From: Danio rerio
Lineage: Eukaryota; Chordata; Actinopteri; Cypriniformes; Danionidae
Assembly: GCF_049306965.1 (NCBI RefSeq)
Contig: NC_133179.1
Span: 13,555,501 to 13,619,500 of the forward strand
Direction of reading: 5' to 3'
DNA: 64,000 nucleotides
Below the pieces are notes generated by a model. It did no database searches and was not told the origin of the DNA. It was given only the letters and a program-made list of their open reading frames with translations. Shown here one piece after another: positions 1 through 10,090 of the stretch (position 1 is its first letter; each line of letters starts with the position of its first letter). A program made the position numbers and the translations under genes.

Positions 1-1
1 T

Positions 2-34
2 GACGACTTTACAGAGGATGACCTGCCCTTGTAG
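2..34 (+). other. Possible last codons of an unknown gene
   Basis: Reading from base 2 gives a short acidic run (DDFTEDDLPL) ending in TAG at 32-34. The window edge cuts anything upstream. The following 800 bases are AT-rich and would suit a 3' UTR, but no AATAAA was found close by. Ten codons prove nothing; this is only a hint that a plus-strand gene ends at the left edge. Confidence 0.15.
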
Positions 35-849
35 AATTCTATGCGGTTAGCATTTCTGAGTTGAAATCACCCGGGTTTGGTGAGTTTACAACAAAATGAT
101 GTTCAGTCGGGTTGAATTGAGCGTTTATGTTTTATTAATGTGCTGAAGAGTATGTTTTTAAATGAGAGTATACCTATATTACAGTTCGGAAAGTATTTTG
201 AATGTTCTATCATGTGAACTGAAGAAGTTCTGTTATGTGCTAAAATGCTAACCAGCGCTGCATTATCACACATGAATGTCATATTTGCACATTAAGGGTC
301 AAAAAACACTCCTCCAGTTGTATTTTAAAACCACTTGTAGTTCATGTTGAATTCCTTTTAAGCTGTGATGTGTATTATAGTGATGTAAATTATCTGTGAT
401 ATTTGTGATCCTGTTGTGTATGCCTTATTGAACATCACATCACAGAGAATTGCATTACAGCACCACCAAAAGACTTTGTACATTTGTGGGATTCATTGTG
501 GGAATCTAAATATAGAGAAACAGAATTTAAATACATGTTAGTTTACAAATAGAATTTAAATATTTAATAGTATAAAAATAAGACTTAAATATATTTTAGT
601 TAAACTAAATGTATATACTTAAGTTAAAATGAATATAAGTATTATTATACATAAAAAACAGTTAGTACAGTGAATAGATACAACATAAATAGATACAGCA
701 AAACTACAAAATATTTCTAAAAAAGGCGGAACAAAGAGAAAAGCCTTTTCTTGTATTGTTATACATTTTTTACATTTTCAGTATTTAGTGAAATAAGCCT
801 GATTTCACCACAACAACTAAAAATATTTATCTTTAAAATGTCCTGGATT
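35..849. other. Unassigned AT-rich DNA
   Basis: No convincing coding segment, RNA gene or transposon end is visible. The part from about 530 to 700 is very AT-rich. It may be 3' UTR of a gene off the left edge, or plain intergenic DNA. Confidence 0.4.
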
Positions 850-1660
850 TTAGCGATATCATGTCTTACTACAGTTCCTTTGAGAGCTGATTATTGAACC
901 AATATTTCACAGATAGTTTCTACGTTTATCTGATAATTCAGATGCCTGAAAAACTACTGATTCCTTCAGAAATGAAGAAATAATTGCGCACACTCGCAGC
1001 AGAGCAAAGCAGACAGACAATTCTGCTTGAAGATTGATACACTTGATGACCACAAGAGGGACCCTGCAGATACAATGAGTGATAGAATGTTTGTTTATTT
1101 ATTTAATTAGAAAAATGTTAATCACTAAACACATTCAGTAATATACATGAAGGCCTGTTGACGCTAGATATTTAATGAAATTCAATAAATTTCTGGAAGT
1201 CATTTTCAGTCTGTCCTGTAGAAAGTGTGCAGTTCTCCATCCGCTCCGCTAGAGGTGCAAAAGACCTCACGTTTAGCACGAGGCTCAACTTTGGCTCTGT
1301 AAACAACACAACACTTGACCACAGTCAAAACAAACCTTTCTGACCGTTTTAAAGATATAAAAGTAAATTTCCTGCAGGTGACAGTCAGTGAGAGTCTTTA
1401 AATGTCACTTATCAGCACACATTTGAGCCATTCAGGCAAAAACATGCGACCATCTCCGGATGAAGTGCAGGAATGCTGGACACTCCAACACCCGTAAGTA
1501 TCTTTACACTTTTGTCGAAAAAGATTATATAGAAATGCTTAATTTGCATTTAAGTCGTTAATGACGTTTGTATTGATGTGATTTATGTAAAGTTTATTAT
1601 GTAGAATAGTATTATTAAGCAGTAGTGCTGTTTGTTTTTTTCTATGCAGTCTATTTTTTA
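850..1660 (+). repeat. Truncated left copy (copy 0) of the duplicated transcription unit
   Basis: This stretch matches 17270-18045 and 28485-29240 in the same orientation, with scattered substitutions. It keeps the TATA box (1356-1363), the block with 'CCGCTCCGCTAGAGG', and exon 1 with a donor GTAAGT at 1494. Homology stops near 1660, before the position where exon 2 lies in units A and B, so this copy has lost its downstream exon and its tRNA-like array. It shows that the unit was present at least three times in direct orientation. Confidence 0.75.
1356..1363 (+). promoter_or_regulatory. TATA box of copy 0
   Basis: TATAAAAG about 130 bases upstream of the exon 1 donor at 1494. The same word sits at the same place in units A (17762) and B (28962), which supports a real Pol II core promoter in the ancestral unit. 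A start near 1387 is inferred from the usual 25-30 base spacing. Confidence 0.5.
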
Positions 1661-1835
1661 TAATATTTGTTTATTTATTGTACTTGCTGAACATTTACAA
1701 TCACATGCATAACAAATCTTACAACAGGACATTCACATTTTAGCATAAAACAAAGCAAAATGGATAAGCAAAATGACAAAAACAAAGAAAGAAGGATAGA
1801 AAAAAAGAGCAAAAGCGGGTTACATGATTACCATA

Positions 1836-3315
1836 CACTCAGAAAAGACACAAGAAAAGTGGTACAAATATTCTTCCTTAAGGAACAGTTTTGTACTTTT
1901 TGTAAAAGACTAACATTTTAGGGTACAACTGAAATGAAGGTACACAATTATTCTCATAAAAAGGTACATAAGTGTTAGACAACTGCTTTATTACAATATC
2001 TTTGAAAATAAATATGACTGGAAAGGCAGAGATTTTATGAAAAATTTCCATATTAAAACATGAATTATCATTTAAAAGCATATGCTTGAAGAAACTCCTA
2101 AACATTAATTATTAAGTTCTACAAAACAAAACAACTCGTAAAACTAAATATAGGTATTGCCTACTAAACATTTAAGGCATTTTAAATAAACATTTGCTAA
2201 GCTTTTTTTTTTTTTTTGATAAATACACTTTCATTATTGATATGCGCACCTTTTACCATTTGCTTTTCACTACATGAGCTGGCAAAAGTCATATGCAAAG
2301 TGTTCATGCAGACATTTTAGTATTGAAAAACTAATTAAACATTGTGCATGTCTTTTTACAATACTTTTTCACAATTGTAATTTGTATTCATTCATTCATT
2401 TTCTTATCGGCATAGTCCCTTTATTAATCCGGGGTCACCACAGTGGAATTAACCACCAACTTATCCAGCACATGTTTTATGATAGATGGATTTTATGGAT
2501 GTTTCCCAGAGATGCACACTCATTTACACACTACGGACAATTCAGCCTACCCAATTCACCTGTATTGCATATCTTTGGGCTGTGGTGGAAAGCGGAGCGC
2601 CCGGTGGATGCAAGGGGAACATGCAAACTCCACACAGAAACGCCAACTGACCCAGCTGAGGCTCGAACCAGCGACCTTGCTGTGAGGCTACAGCACAACC
2701 TACTGCGCCACCACATCGCCGCAAAATTCTATTTCTATTTTAAAATAAAGTAAATCAAATGAAATTTAAGATATTACAAAGGTATTGTGTGAAAATTGCA
2801 GAATTAGTTTTTTATATAGTACATGAGAGAATGTGTTTCTGTAACATTTTTGTGGAAAGTGTTGTGAAAAGTTTAGCAAAAACATAGATCTTAAAGATGT
2901 TAAACTATAAGTAAACTTTTTAAAAACACATTGTTTAAAAATGTATTTGATGTTTTATATTTACTGAAAATATATTGACACATTTTGGATATAGGAAAAT
3001 GCTTTTAAATAGTTCTTGAAGGAACACATTTGACACTGTTAAGGTATAAAGTGTCTTGTCACTGTAGTGGTACCTTAATGGATCAGATTTGTACGTTTGA
3101 TGAAGGTACAATATTGCATCTGCAGGTTTTAAAAACCGAAGGTACATTTTGGTTTCCCGTGGTACAAATCTTGTCCTTGAAGGTAAAACTGAATTAATAC
3201 TAATGTGTTTATTGTCTAATAATGCAATTCTGTTCCATAAAAGGTACTGCCCCAGCGACAAGGGTTTGCACCTTCTTTGGTACAACATTGTACCATTTAT
3301 TTTTTTCTGCGAGTG
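1836..3315. mobile_element. CACTC-ended TIR DNA transposon, non-autonomous
   Basis: The left end reads CACTCAGAAAAG and the right end, reversed, reads CACTCGCAGAAAAA. The dinucleotide TA flanks both ends (1834-1835 and 3316-3317). Inside, both halves repeat the word GGTACAA/TTGTACC, as subterminal repeats do. No transposase reading frame is present. A DANA SINE sits inside (2388-2722). CACTC ends with a 2-bp duplication suggest a CACTA-type family, but this is inference. Confidence 0.6.
2388..2722 (-). mobile_element. DANA-type SINE, near full length
   Basis: Read on the minus strand it begins with a tRNA-derived head (GGTGGCGCAGTAGG, then GGTCGCTGGTTCGAGC), continues through the DANA body (GTGTGGAGTTTGCATGTTCC) and ends in GCCGATAAGAAAATGAATGA. 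This order is characteristic of zebrafish DANA. It lies inside the CACTC element at 1836-3315 and so is younger. Reading frames seen across it on both strands are chance products of the SINE. Confidence 0.9.
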
Positions 3316-3489
3316 TATAGAGGAGGAGTGTAGTTTTTGGAGTGTTATCACAGTTCTGGTTGATTTACTACTTGGAAGTCCTTTAAGAGTTTCAAATTAA
3401 ATGTTTAAATCAGCTATGAAATGGAAGATGTTAGGCTTCCTCTCCGACCATTTACACTATAAATATGTATGTGTATATAAAACTTGTCT

Positions 3490-4340
3490 AATAATATCAA
3501 AAGATTTAGCATAAACATGAGATTCTTATCTGCTTTTTTATCTTCGTTAAATATGACATCTTTTTCTTTATATTAATTCTATGACCTCTCAGTATATTAA
3601 TAAAACATTCAACATCAACCCAGAAATATTTAATATGCATACAATCAACAAACAAATGCAAAACAGTCTCAACATCCTTTTCGAAAAAAAACAAGATTTA
3701 GAAAGATCAACTTTATATCTCTTGAGACACTGGTTAGGTGGCTATATTTTATATATGATTTTAAAGTAGATTTCACTGACTTTATTAGTGACACAATATC
3801 TCAATAATTCTCAGACTGTTTTTTTCCAATAGTACTTGTGTCTAATAGTTGCAGGATAATTAATCAAACTTATAGGAAATGTATTAATACATTTTCTGTC
3901 TTTTATATCAACACTTTTATCTAATAAAATCTAATTTTTAACCTTTAGTTTATTTGGTTCACTGTGACCCTGCGAAAGCCTCTCCAGGCCCGCTGGTATT
4001 GCATCAATTACAATACTATAATCTCGTGCAGGCACTGGAAAACTAAGCTTCTCTAAAAATGATTAAGTCAGTAAATATCCTTAACCTTTAATAACAGTTA
4101 GATCAATAGAATATCTTTTCAACCCAATTATCGTAGAAAATTTGTTCTTATATCTGACAGTTTTATTATTCCATATTTGTTTATGGAGAGATTAATTGTG
4201 TTTGTTTAAGAGAATCCCACATTAAAGAGCTTGCCTATGAAAATCAGATAATTGAATGGGCAGATTATTAATCTCAAAGTCACACTAAAGGAAAGTCTAG
4301 AACACTAACTTTATCAAAAATAAGGTTTGGGATTATATAC
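3490..4340 (-). mobile_element. Old L1-clade LINE ORF2 remnant
   Basis: On the minus strand, broken pieces resemble the C-terminal part of fish L1 ORF2: a segment with ETVLHLFVDC followed by a tryptophan (3500-3690), one with DYSIVIDAIPAGL (about 3950-4040), and one with IWNNKTVRYKNKF (about 4130-4200). They lie in the expected order, each with several stops and frame changes. It is an old 5'-truncated copy. The ends are approximate. Confidence 0.55.
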
Positions 4341-5518
4341 CATATTTCTATTTTGTGTTTAATATCATGTTTAATTCAAGTCAACTTCAAAATTGTATTG
4401 GATGCATCAAAATCAAGCGTATTCAAACCTCGATTATATGGATTGCATAAAGTTTTTTTTTTTTTTTAATTTAAATAGTGAGGTTTGTATTTTCATATGA
4501 AATTAAATATTACTGAATCAGTTATTTTTAAATAAATAATTTTGGTACATCTAATACTTTAGCAGAACTATATGGGCCGATATAAGATTCTGATGGTATG
4601 ATAACCTTGGGTAAAAATATGACAGTTTCACGGTACAGGGTATATGCGGAGCTAGTGTTTCTTCCCCTACTGATAAACTTCTGGTGAACAGTTAATGTGA
4701 CTTTTTTTATTTTTAAATGGTTCTGTTACAGCATCAATGTTGTAATGTAATTAAAATACAGTCAGTTAAATAGACTTTGGCATTCATTTAGTTGCTCAAG
4801 CGTAAAACAAGATAAAACACTGTTTACTTGCACATGCCTATCTAGGCAGGCTAGCGCATAAGCTCCATTAAATATATTAGGGTAAAATAAATGCTCATAT
4901 TATAAACATGATGGGGAAGAATTTATTTAATGCAGTGCTTATTGTACAACCTGAGACCTGTATTGGATATCACTTTTTTTAAGAAAACAGACCTTAAACG
5001 CGCTGATTTTGCAATGACATACAGTTCACTAGAAGCGCTTAAACCAGGTTACTGGCTAATGAAAAGTCCTTCAGTATACTTCGGCATATACCTTATTGTG
5101 ATATCTGCTCTAAAAGATGTTATTTTAAATATTTTAAACAACTTTTTCCCCCCACTAACCATGATAATTTTTTAACATTTACATTATATTTTGTCAATTT
5201 AAATAAATGATTGACGTCTGCTGTCTTAACTAGTTTCAAAAACACAGATTCCTTTACAACTTAAAAAGGCATCTTTGGAGATCTTTCTTTTCTTTGGACA
5301 TGAAGTAAGGCACTGCACTGTTCAGCTCTACAGCATGCTGGATGTTGCTTTATAAGAGGTTTGTTTTTCAGATGTTTCCTGAATCATTGACTGAGCTTGT
5401 AATGTGGAGGGTCCTTTTCCACTGTTGCTCTAAAAAATCTAAATAAAGTAGTCGTAAAAAAAGTCAACACACAACTACACTATCAGCACTTATTTTCTCA
5501 TTTGGCCAGCACTTATTT
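4341..5518. other. Unassigned AT-rich DNA
   Basis: A T-run lies at about 4450-4467. The stretch at about 4570-4690, with 'GATAACC' and 'TTTCACGG', resembles fish interspersed repeats that I cannot name. No coding evidence; the 81-codon frame at 4930-5175 has no family features. Confidence 0.3.
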
Positions 5519-5633
5519 TCTTATTTGGCTAGCCAGTTCAGTTTAGTTTGCACCAATTCTTGGTTTTAGGTGCCATGAAAGGAGCTCAGCTCAGCTGCTT
5601 TGTGATACCATGACAATAAAGAGTAATCAAAGT

Positions 5634-5850
5634 CAAAGGTCAAAGTCAGCTTTATTGTCAATTCGGCCACATGTACAAGACATACAGAGAATCGAAATTG
5701 CGTTACTCTCAGACCCAAGGTGCTTAACATTAATATAAAATATATATATAAAAAATAGTAGAGTTTAAGAAAAAAAGAAAATTTACAGTATATACATTGC
5801 ACATAAATGTGGTCTAAAAATATATTTATGTAATAAAAATAGTAAACAAT
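5634..5850. mobile_element. Interspersed repeat, LINE 3'-tail-like
   Basis: The phrase 'AGCTTTATTGTCAATTCGGC' followed by 'CATGTACAAGACATACAGAG' is a common fish interspersed repeat that I associate with CR1/L2-type LINE tails, though I am unsure of the family. It interrupts the left palindrome arm and has no counterpart at the matching place in the right arm, so it arrived after the arms formed. Confidence 0.4.
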
Positions 5851-6421
5851 ACAGTAATTAAAGTCGAGCGGCTATCATGTGACTTAAAACACAAAACTGG
5901 TGCAAACTAAACTGAACGTTAACCATCTAACCAGCAAATCTTCATGCTATAGGCCCCTGACTGGACTGCTGAGGTGTTTATTTTAATGACTCTTAGGACA
6001 GAGATTTGGTTTAACTTTGATTTGAGTGATTAAACTGATGTGGCAAGAAAACATTATTCCATGTATTAAAACAAGTGGTCTGAGTTATACAGTATTGTAA
6101 AAATGGTCAGTAAATTATATGATCAAACTCAAAATAACACATACATGTGTAAGTGACAATAACAACATCAATATTTAAGCAGTTCATTATTCAATTAAAT
6201 GTTTTTTTTTATATAAATAAATAATATTATTTGTGTCATAAACAATGCAGCACATTAGTCTGGAGCTTCTAGTGATGCTGAAGGCCTTGATCAGCTGCTG
6301 CAGCTGCTTTTAATCTGGGTTGCAGCTAAACTCAGGAGAGCGGCTTAGCAGGATCAGGATCACACAGCTGTTCTTAAAAGTTCTGCTGATGTTTCCATGT
6401 ATGAATGCAGATACTTATTGT

Positions 6422-6436
6422 CCACAAGGTGGCGCT
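6422..6436 (+). promoter_or_regulatory. CTCF-like motif, left arm
   Basis: CCACAAGGTGGCGCT differs at one position from the CTCF core CCASYAGRKGGCR. A mirror copy lies at about 12861-12875 on the other strand. Function is inferred from motif resemblance only. Confidence 0.35.
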
Positions 6437-6513
6437 CATTAACACATTTATCTGCTTTCAGCTACTCTTCAATGTAGTCTTATGACCAAACCTGAGTCTA
6501 AAACATCTGAGAT

Positions 6514-7150
6514 CCTCAATCTCAGTGGCGCAGCAGGAAAATCATCGCCTTGAGTCAACGAGACCAGAGTTCAACTCTCGATATTGCTGATGTTGAATTA
6601 TTATCAGTGTTCGCTAAACCAGACTTACTAACAATAATAAAGAAGTAATTTATCGAGATCTCTGTGGCTCAGTGGGTGATCACTCGTCTGCAGATCATCA
6701 AAGTCTGATTTACAATCCTGCATTTTCACATTATTGTTTCTCACAACAAATCTCTGGATAAAACTGAGAGAAAAACAGCAGAAAGTGTCAGACTCAATGG
6801 CTCAGCTGGTAAAAGTGTTGTGTGTTTAGCACAGAGTCCTGAGTTCAAGTCCTGCTGATGCTCATGTTGAGTTATTATTAGTGTTGAAGCTGAACTAAAC
6901 ATTTAAACATCAAAATATTAAACATCTCCACATCCTCTGTGGTGTGTGAGATAAAGAGTTTGCTTGAAACTCTGGAGTCCTGGGTTCAAGTCTCATAGCT
7001 TATGTTAAAGCCAACAAGCTGCATTACATCCAGCAAAGTGTGTTAAACTTCAGCAGAGAGCATGTAAGGCAGTGTGGCTCCACTGGATAAACACCTTACT
7101 TGAAGACGAACGAGCCTGTGATGAAGTCGTGGGTTCAAGCACACGTCTGT
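6514..7150 (+). repeat. Array of five tRNA-like modules, sense side, left arm
   Basis: Five tRNA-sized segments lie 130-150 bases apart at about 6514-6584, 6655-6725, 6790-6860, 6938-7002 and 7073-7150. Each starts with an A-box-like word (AGTGGCGCAGC, TGGCTCAGTGGG, TGGCTCAGCTGG, GTGGTGTGTGAG, TGGCTCCACTGG). Most end with a B-box-like word (AGTTCAACTC, AGTTCAAGTC, GGTTCAAGTC, GGTTCAAGCA); the second has a decayed one. Acceptor stems are mostly not paired and the middles differ, so these are diverged tRNA-like sequences and not obviously working tRNA genes. They lie just upstream of, and in the same direction as, the spliced unit at 7340-8110. Confidence 0.6.
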
Positions 7151-7199
7151 AACGTTACTTTTATTTAGTATTATTATTTAGTGCAGTTCTTCATCCGCT

Positions 7200-7214
7200 C
7201 CACTAGACGGCGCG
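7200..7214 (+). promoter_or_regulatory. CTCF-like motif in the promoter block
   Basis: CCACTAGACGGCGCG fits the CTCF core except at one position and lies about 230 bases before the exon 1 donor. The paralogous block in copy 0, A and B reads CCGCTAGAGGCGC or close to it, one base shorter. Mirror at 12081-12095. Confidence 0.35.
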
Positions 7215-7339
7215 AGCAGCTTCACGGACAGTCTGACTCACAGCTTCAGGTGTTTGTTTGACAACAAGGAAGAAGCGTGTGATGACAGATGACAGTCGCC
7301 AAAACAAAACTCCTACAGTTTATTTTAAATACATCATTT

Positions 7340-8110
7340 ACAGATGACAGTTTAGCGACAGTTTAAACCACATATTCCAGCTCAACAGCAGATTAAAGCA
7401 GCAGAATCTGCGATCAAGTGCAGGAATCGACTGAAGAGACTCACCTGTGAGTATCAGCTCCTATAAAGTTCTCTTTCTGCTTGTGAAATGACTGACACGG
7501 GCTCTATAAACAGCTTCTGCTCTTTATAAAGAGCGCTGATTAATAGTGTCTGCTGTTATGAATACAGCTCGTCTGTCAGTTGATGTATATTTCTGTTGTG
7601 ATGGATGAAATGAGTTGAACACTGTAAGAGTCAGAGCTGATGTTGATGCTGTCTTTAATCTTCAACATGTTCAACAGTGGAGTCTGACAAACAAGCATGA
7701 ATGAAGCTTTCCTCAGCTTTCATGAAGTATTATCTGATTGTTTACATGTTTCTTGCTAATGTCACTGATAGAGTTTATGTTTATAGTTTCTTTGAGAGAG
7801 AATATTGTGATATTTATATTATAAAGCAGCATAAATCTGCACTTATCCTTGTTTAAAAGTCAATTAGTGAGCTTTTGTAGAGCTGCAGTCTTCAATATTG
7901 TAGCTGTCAATAGACACTGTACTGTACGTTATCTTATGTTGCTGAACTCTGATCAGTTCTGCTGTTTCAGATGTGTTTTTGTAGTAAAGTCTTTATTTGT
8001 GTTTCCTCTCCAGACTGAAGCTTGTGTTTGGACTGTACAGCCAAGAGAAGCGGAGCTCTGGGACATTTGACAGCCGTGGACTGTAAGGACGGACGTCTGC
8101 TGCTGGACAG
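7340..8110 (+). ncRNA. Spliced transcription unit, palindrome left arm (putative lncRNA)
   Basis: Exon 1 ends at 7446 (CACCT followed by donor GTGAGT). Exon 2 is 8014-8110, between acceptor TTTCCTCTCCAG and donor GTGAGACC. The exon 1 start is a guess; only a weak AT-rich TATA-like stretch lies near 7318. The unit is a diverged paralog of those in units A and B: the promoter block (GCAGTTC...CCGCTC...), the exon 1 end (CACCT before the donor) and the two-exon layout agree. No long reading frame crosses the splice junction. A third exon must lie downstream, perhaps in or beyond the antisense tRNA-like array from 8365. It may be non-coding or the 5' UTR part of an unseen gene. Splice sites are seen; transcription is inferred. 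Confidence 0.45.
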
Positions 8111-8364
8111 GTGAGACCCGCACCTTGTGTTTGAGGTTTGGTGTATCGGTTATTATCCTTTTCTTTCTGGAGGGTCGTCCCTCTGGAAAGGAAATGATAG
8201 TAACCGAATCGGGAGGAGAAGGGACGAGGGTCTGAATTTTTATACAGCTAAATTTAATTTTGTGGTAAAAAGCAGCATAACCCCTGCTGTACATGGCCCC
8301 GTAGGTCAGGGTGGGACCCGACCCATCCCACCCCTTCTTTCACACCACATTCACACATATCGCA

Positions 8365-8437
8365 GTGATCTGGCTGGGATTGAACCAGCGACCTCTTATC
8401 CTGTGAGGCATTGCTCTACCACTGAGCCACAGATCAC
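8365..8437 (-). other. Best-preserved tRNA-like module (Val-like), left arm
   Basis: This 73-nt segment can form an 8-bp acceptor stem (GTGATCTG with CAGATCAC), a 4-bp D stem within TGGCTCAGTGGTAGAGC, and a perfect 5-bp T stem (GCTGG, loop TTCAATC, CCAGC). The A-box and B-box fit consensus well. The anticodon loop CTCACAG would carry CAC (Val), but its stem does not pair well. No T-run terminator follows directly. The head resembles that of DANA SINEs, so it may be a tRNA-derived relic. A covariance-model scan would score it. Confidence 0.5.
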
Positions 8438-9204
8438 ATGTAGAATGATGTGCTGGAACTCATATTTGACTATTCAAGTGAACATGAAAACATTAAAGCT
8501 TGAGTGGGGTTTGAACCCAGACCTTTCTGATGAGTGCACAGTGCTCTACCACTGAGCCACATTTCTCATGATAAAGCACATGCTGGAACTCATATTTGAC
8601 TATTATTTCACTGCTCGCTGTGCAAAGATAGAGCAGAGCTGGGGTTTGAACACAAGTCTACAACAACCTTCCCCACAGAAAGCATGTGTCCATCCAGTCG
8701 CGCCACTGTGGCTCTCACACTTGCATGAGGAGTTTAGCAAAGTCTGTCAAATATTACGTTATTTACTTCATGTTTGCAATAGTGAGATTTGAACCCAGGT
8801 CTTCTTTATTACAGTGCAGTGCTTTAACCAGCAAGCCATAGATCTCCTTACTAAACACATGCTGGAACTTATATTTCACCCTGATTTTACTAATATCCTG
8901 TTAAAACTTTAACTGCAGTGGGATTTGAACCCATAACTCCATCATGAGAGAGCATGAGTTTAACCACATGCGCCACTGTGACTTTCGAGTTCAAGGCTGA
9001 TGTTACAGACACTTGGATTTCACAAACACCTTTTATCACAGGCCTTCTTTGCAACAGTTCAGTGCTCTAACTACTGATCACATGCTGGGACTTATATTTC
9101 ACCCTGATTTTCCTAATATCCTGTTCATGCTTGAAGCTGAAGAGGGCTTTGAACCCACTATTTTATTGTCAGTGAGCATGTGTTTACCCTCATGCACCAC
9201 TGTG
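8365..9204 (-). repeat. Antisense array of tRNA-like modules, left arm
   Basis: At least six minus-strand modules at about 8365-8437, 8501-8567, 8636-8716, 8781-8846, 8914-8983 and 9135-9204, with a very weak further one between the last two. On the plus strand each shows the reversed B-box (for example GGGTTTGAACCC, GGATTTGAACCC) followed about 35 bases later by a reversed A-box (CTACCACTGAGCCAC). Spacers share words such as 'GCTGGAACTCATATTTGAC'. The modules differ in the anticodon region. The array opposes the spliced unit at 7340-8110 and is mirrored at 10091-10930. Confidence 0.65.
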
Positions 9205-9472
9205 ACTTTCACGTTCATCTCTGGTGTTTCAGACACTGTTGTAGCTTGAAGCTTCTTGTTTGCTGAAAGTCCTTAATTAACAGCCTCAGGTGTTTCTAAT
9301 CAGGTTGCAGGTGAACTGGAAAGTGGCTCTTCGGGATCAGGATTGTCCTAAAGGAAAGCTCTTTGTGTTTCAGTCTTCATGTGTTGATGCAGATCCACTG
9401 ATTGTCCACAAGAGGGAAATGAAACACTGATTTCATTTTAGATTTGACAAGTATTTTAAAGCTTGTTTGGAG

Positions 9473-9827
9473 TGGTGCAACACAAAACAATGTTATTATT
9501 GAAAATGTAAAAAAAATGACTGTATATCAATTTTATTTTAACATCATTGTTTTCTGTGGGGTTTCTTCAATGGCACTTCATCCAGTTTAATAACTTGCCA
9601 AGGGAGGGTCTCAGTTTTAAAAGACTGAACTGAACTAAAATTAAATACTTGTAGATCAGATAAGCGTTTCAGTTCCCTCTTGTGGACAATCAGTGGATCT
9701 GTATCAACACATGAAGACTGGAACACAAAGAGCTTTCCTTTAGGACAATCCTGATCCCAAAAAGCCACTTCAGTTCACCTGCAATCTGATTAGAAACACC
9801 TGAAGCTGTTCATTAAGGACTTTCAGC
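9473..9827. repeat. Palindrome spacer with partial direct duplication of the arm tip
   Basis: The arms stop pairing at about 9472 and 9828. Within the spacer, 9646-9827 repeats the right-arm tip (9845-10035) in direct orientation with a few differences, sharing 'CCTCTTGTGGACAATCAGTG' and 'TTTCCTTTAGGACAATCCTG'. The palindrome centre is thus asymmetric, as expected after a deletion or template switch at a hairpin tip. Confidence 0.75.
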
Positions 9828-10090
9828 AAACAAGCTTTAAAATACTTGTCAAATCTAAAATGAAATCAGTGTTTCATTTCCCTCTTGTGGACAATCAGTG
9901 GATCTGCATCAACACATGAAGACTGAAACACAAAGAGCTTTCCTTTAGGACAATCCTGATCCCGAAGAGCCACTTCAGTTCACCTGCAACCTGATTAGAA
10001 ACACCTGAGGCTGTTAATTAAGAACTTTCAGCAAACAAGAAGCTTCAAGCTACAACAGTGTCTGAAACACCAGAGATGAACGTGAAAGTC

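Noticed and set aside
2274-2753. 159-codon frame
   Set aside because: It covers a DANA SINE in antisense.
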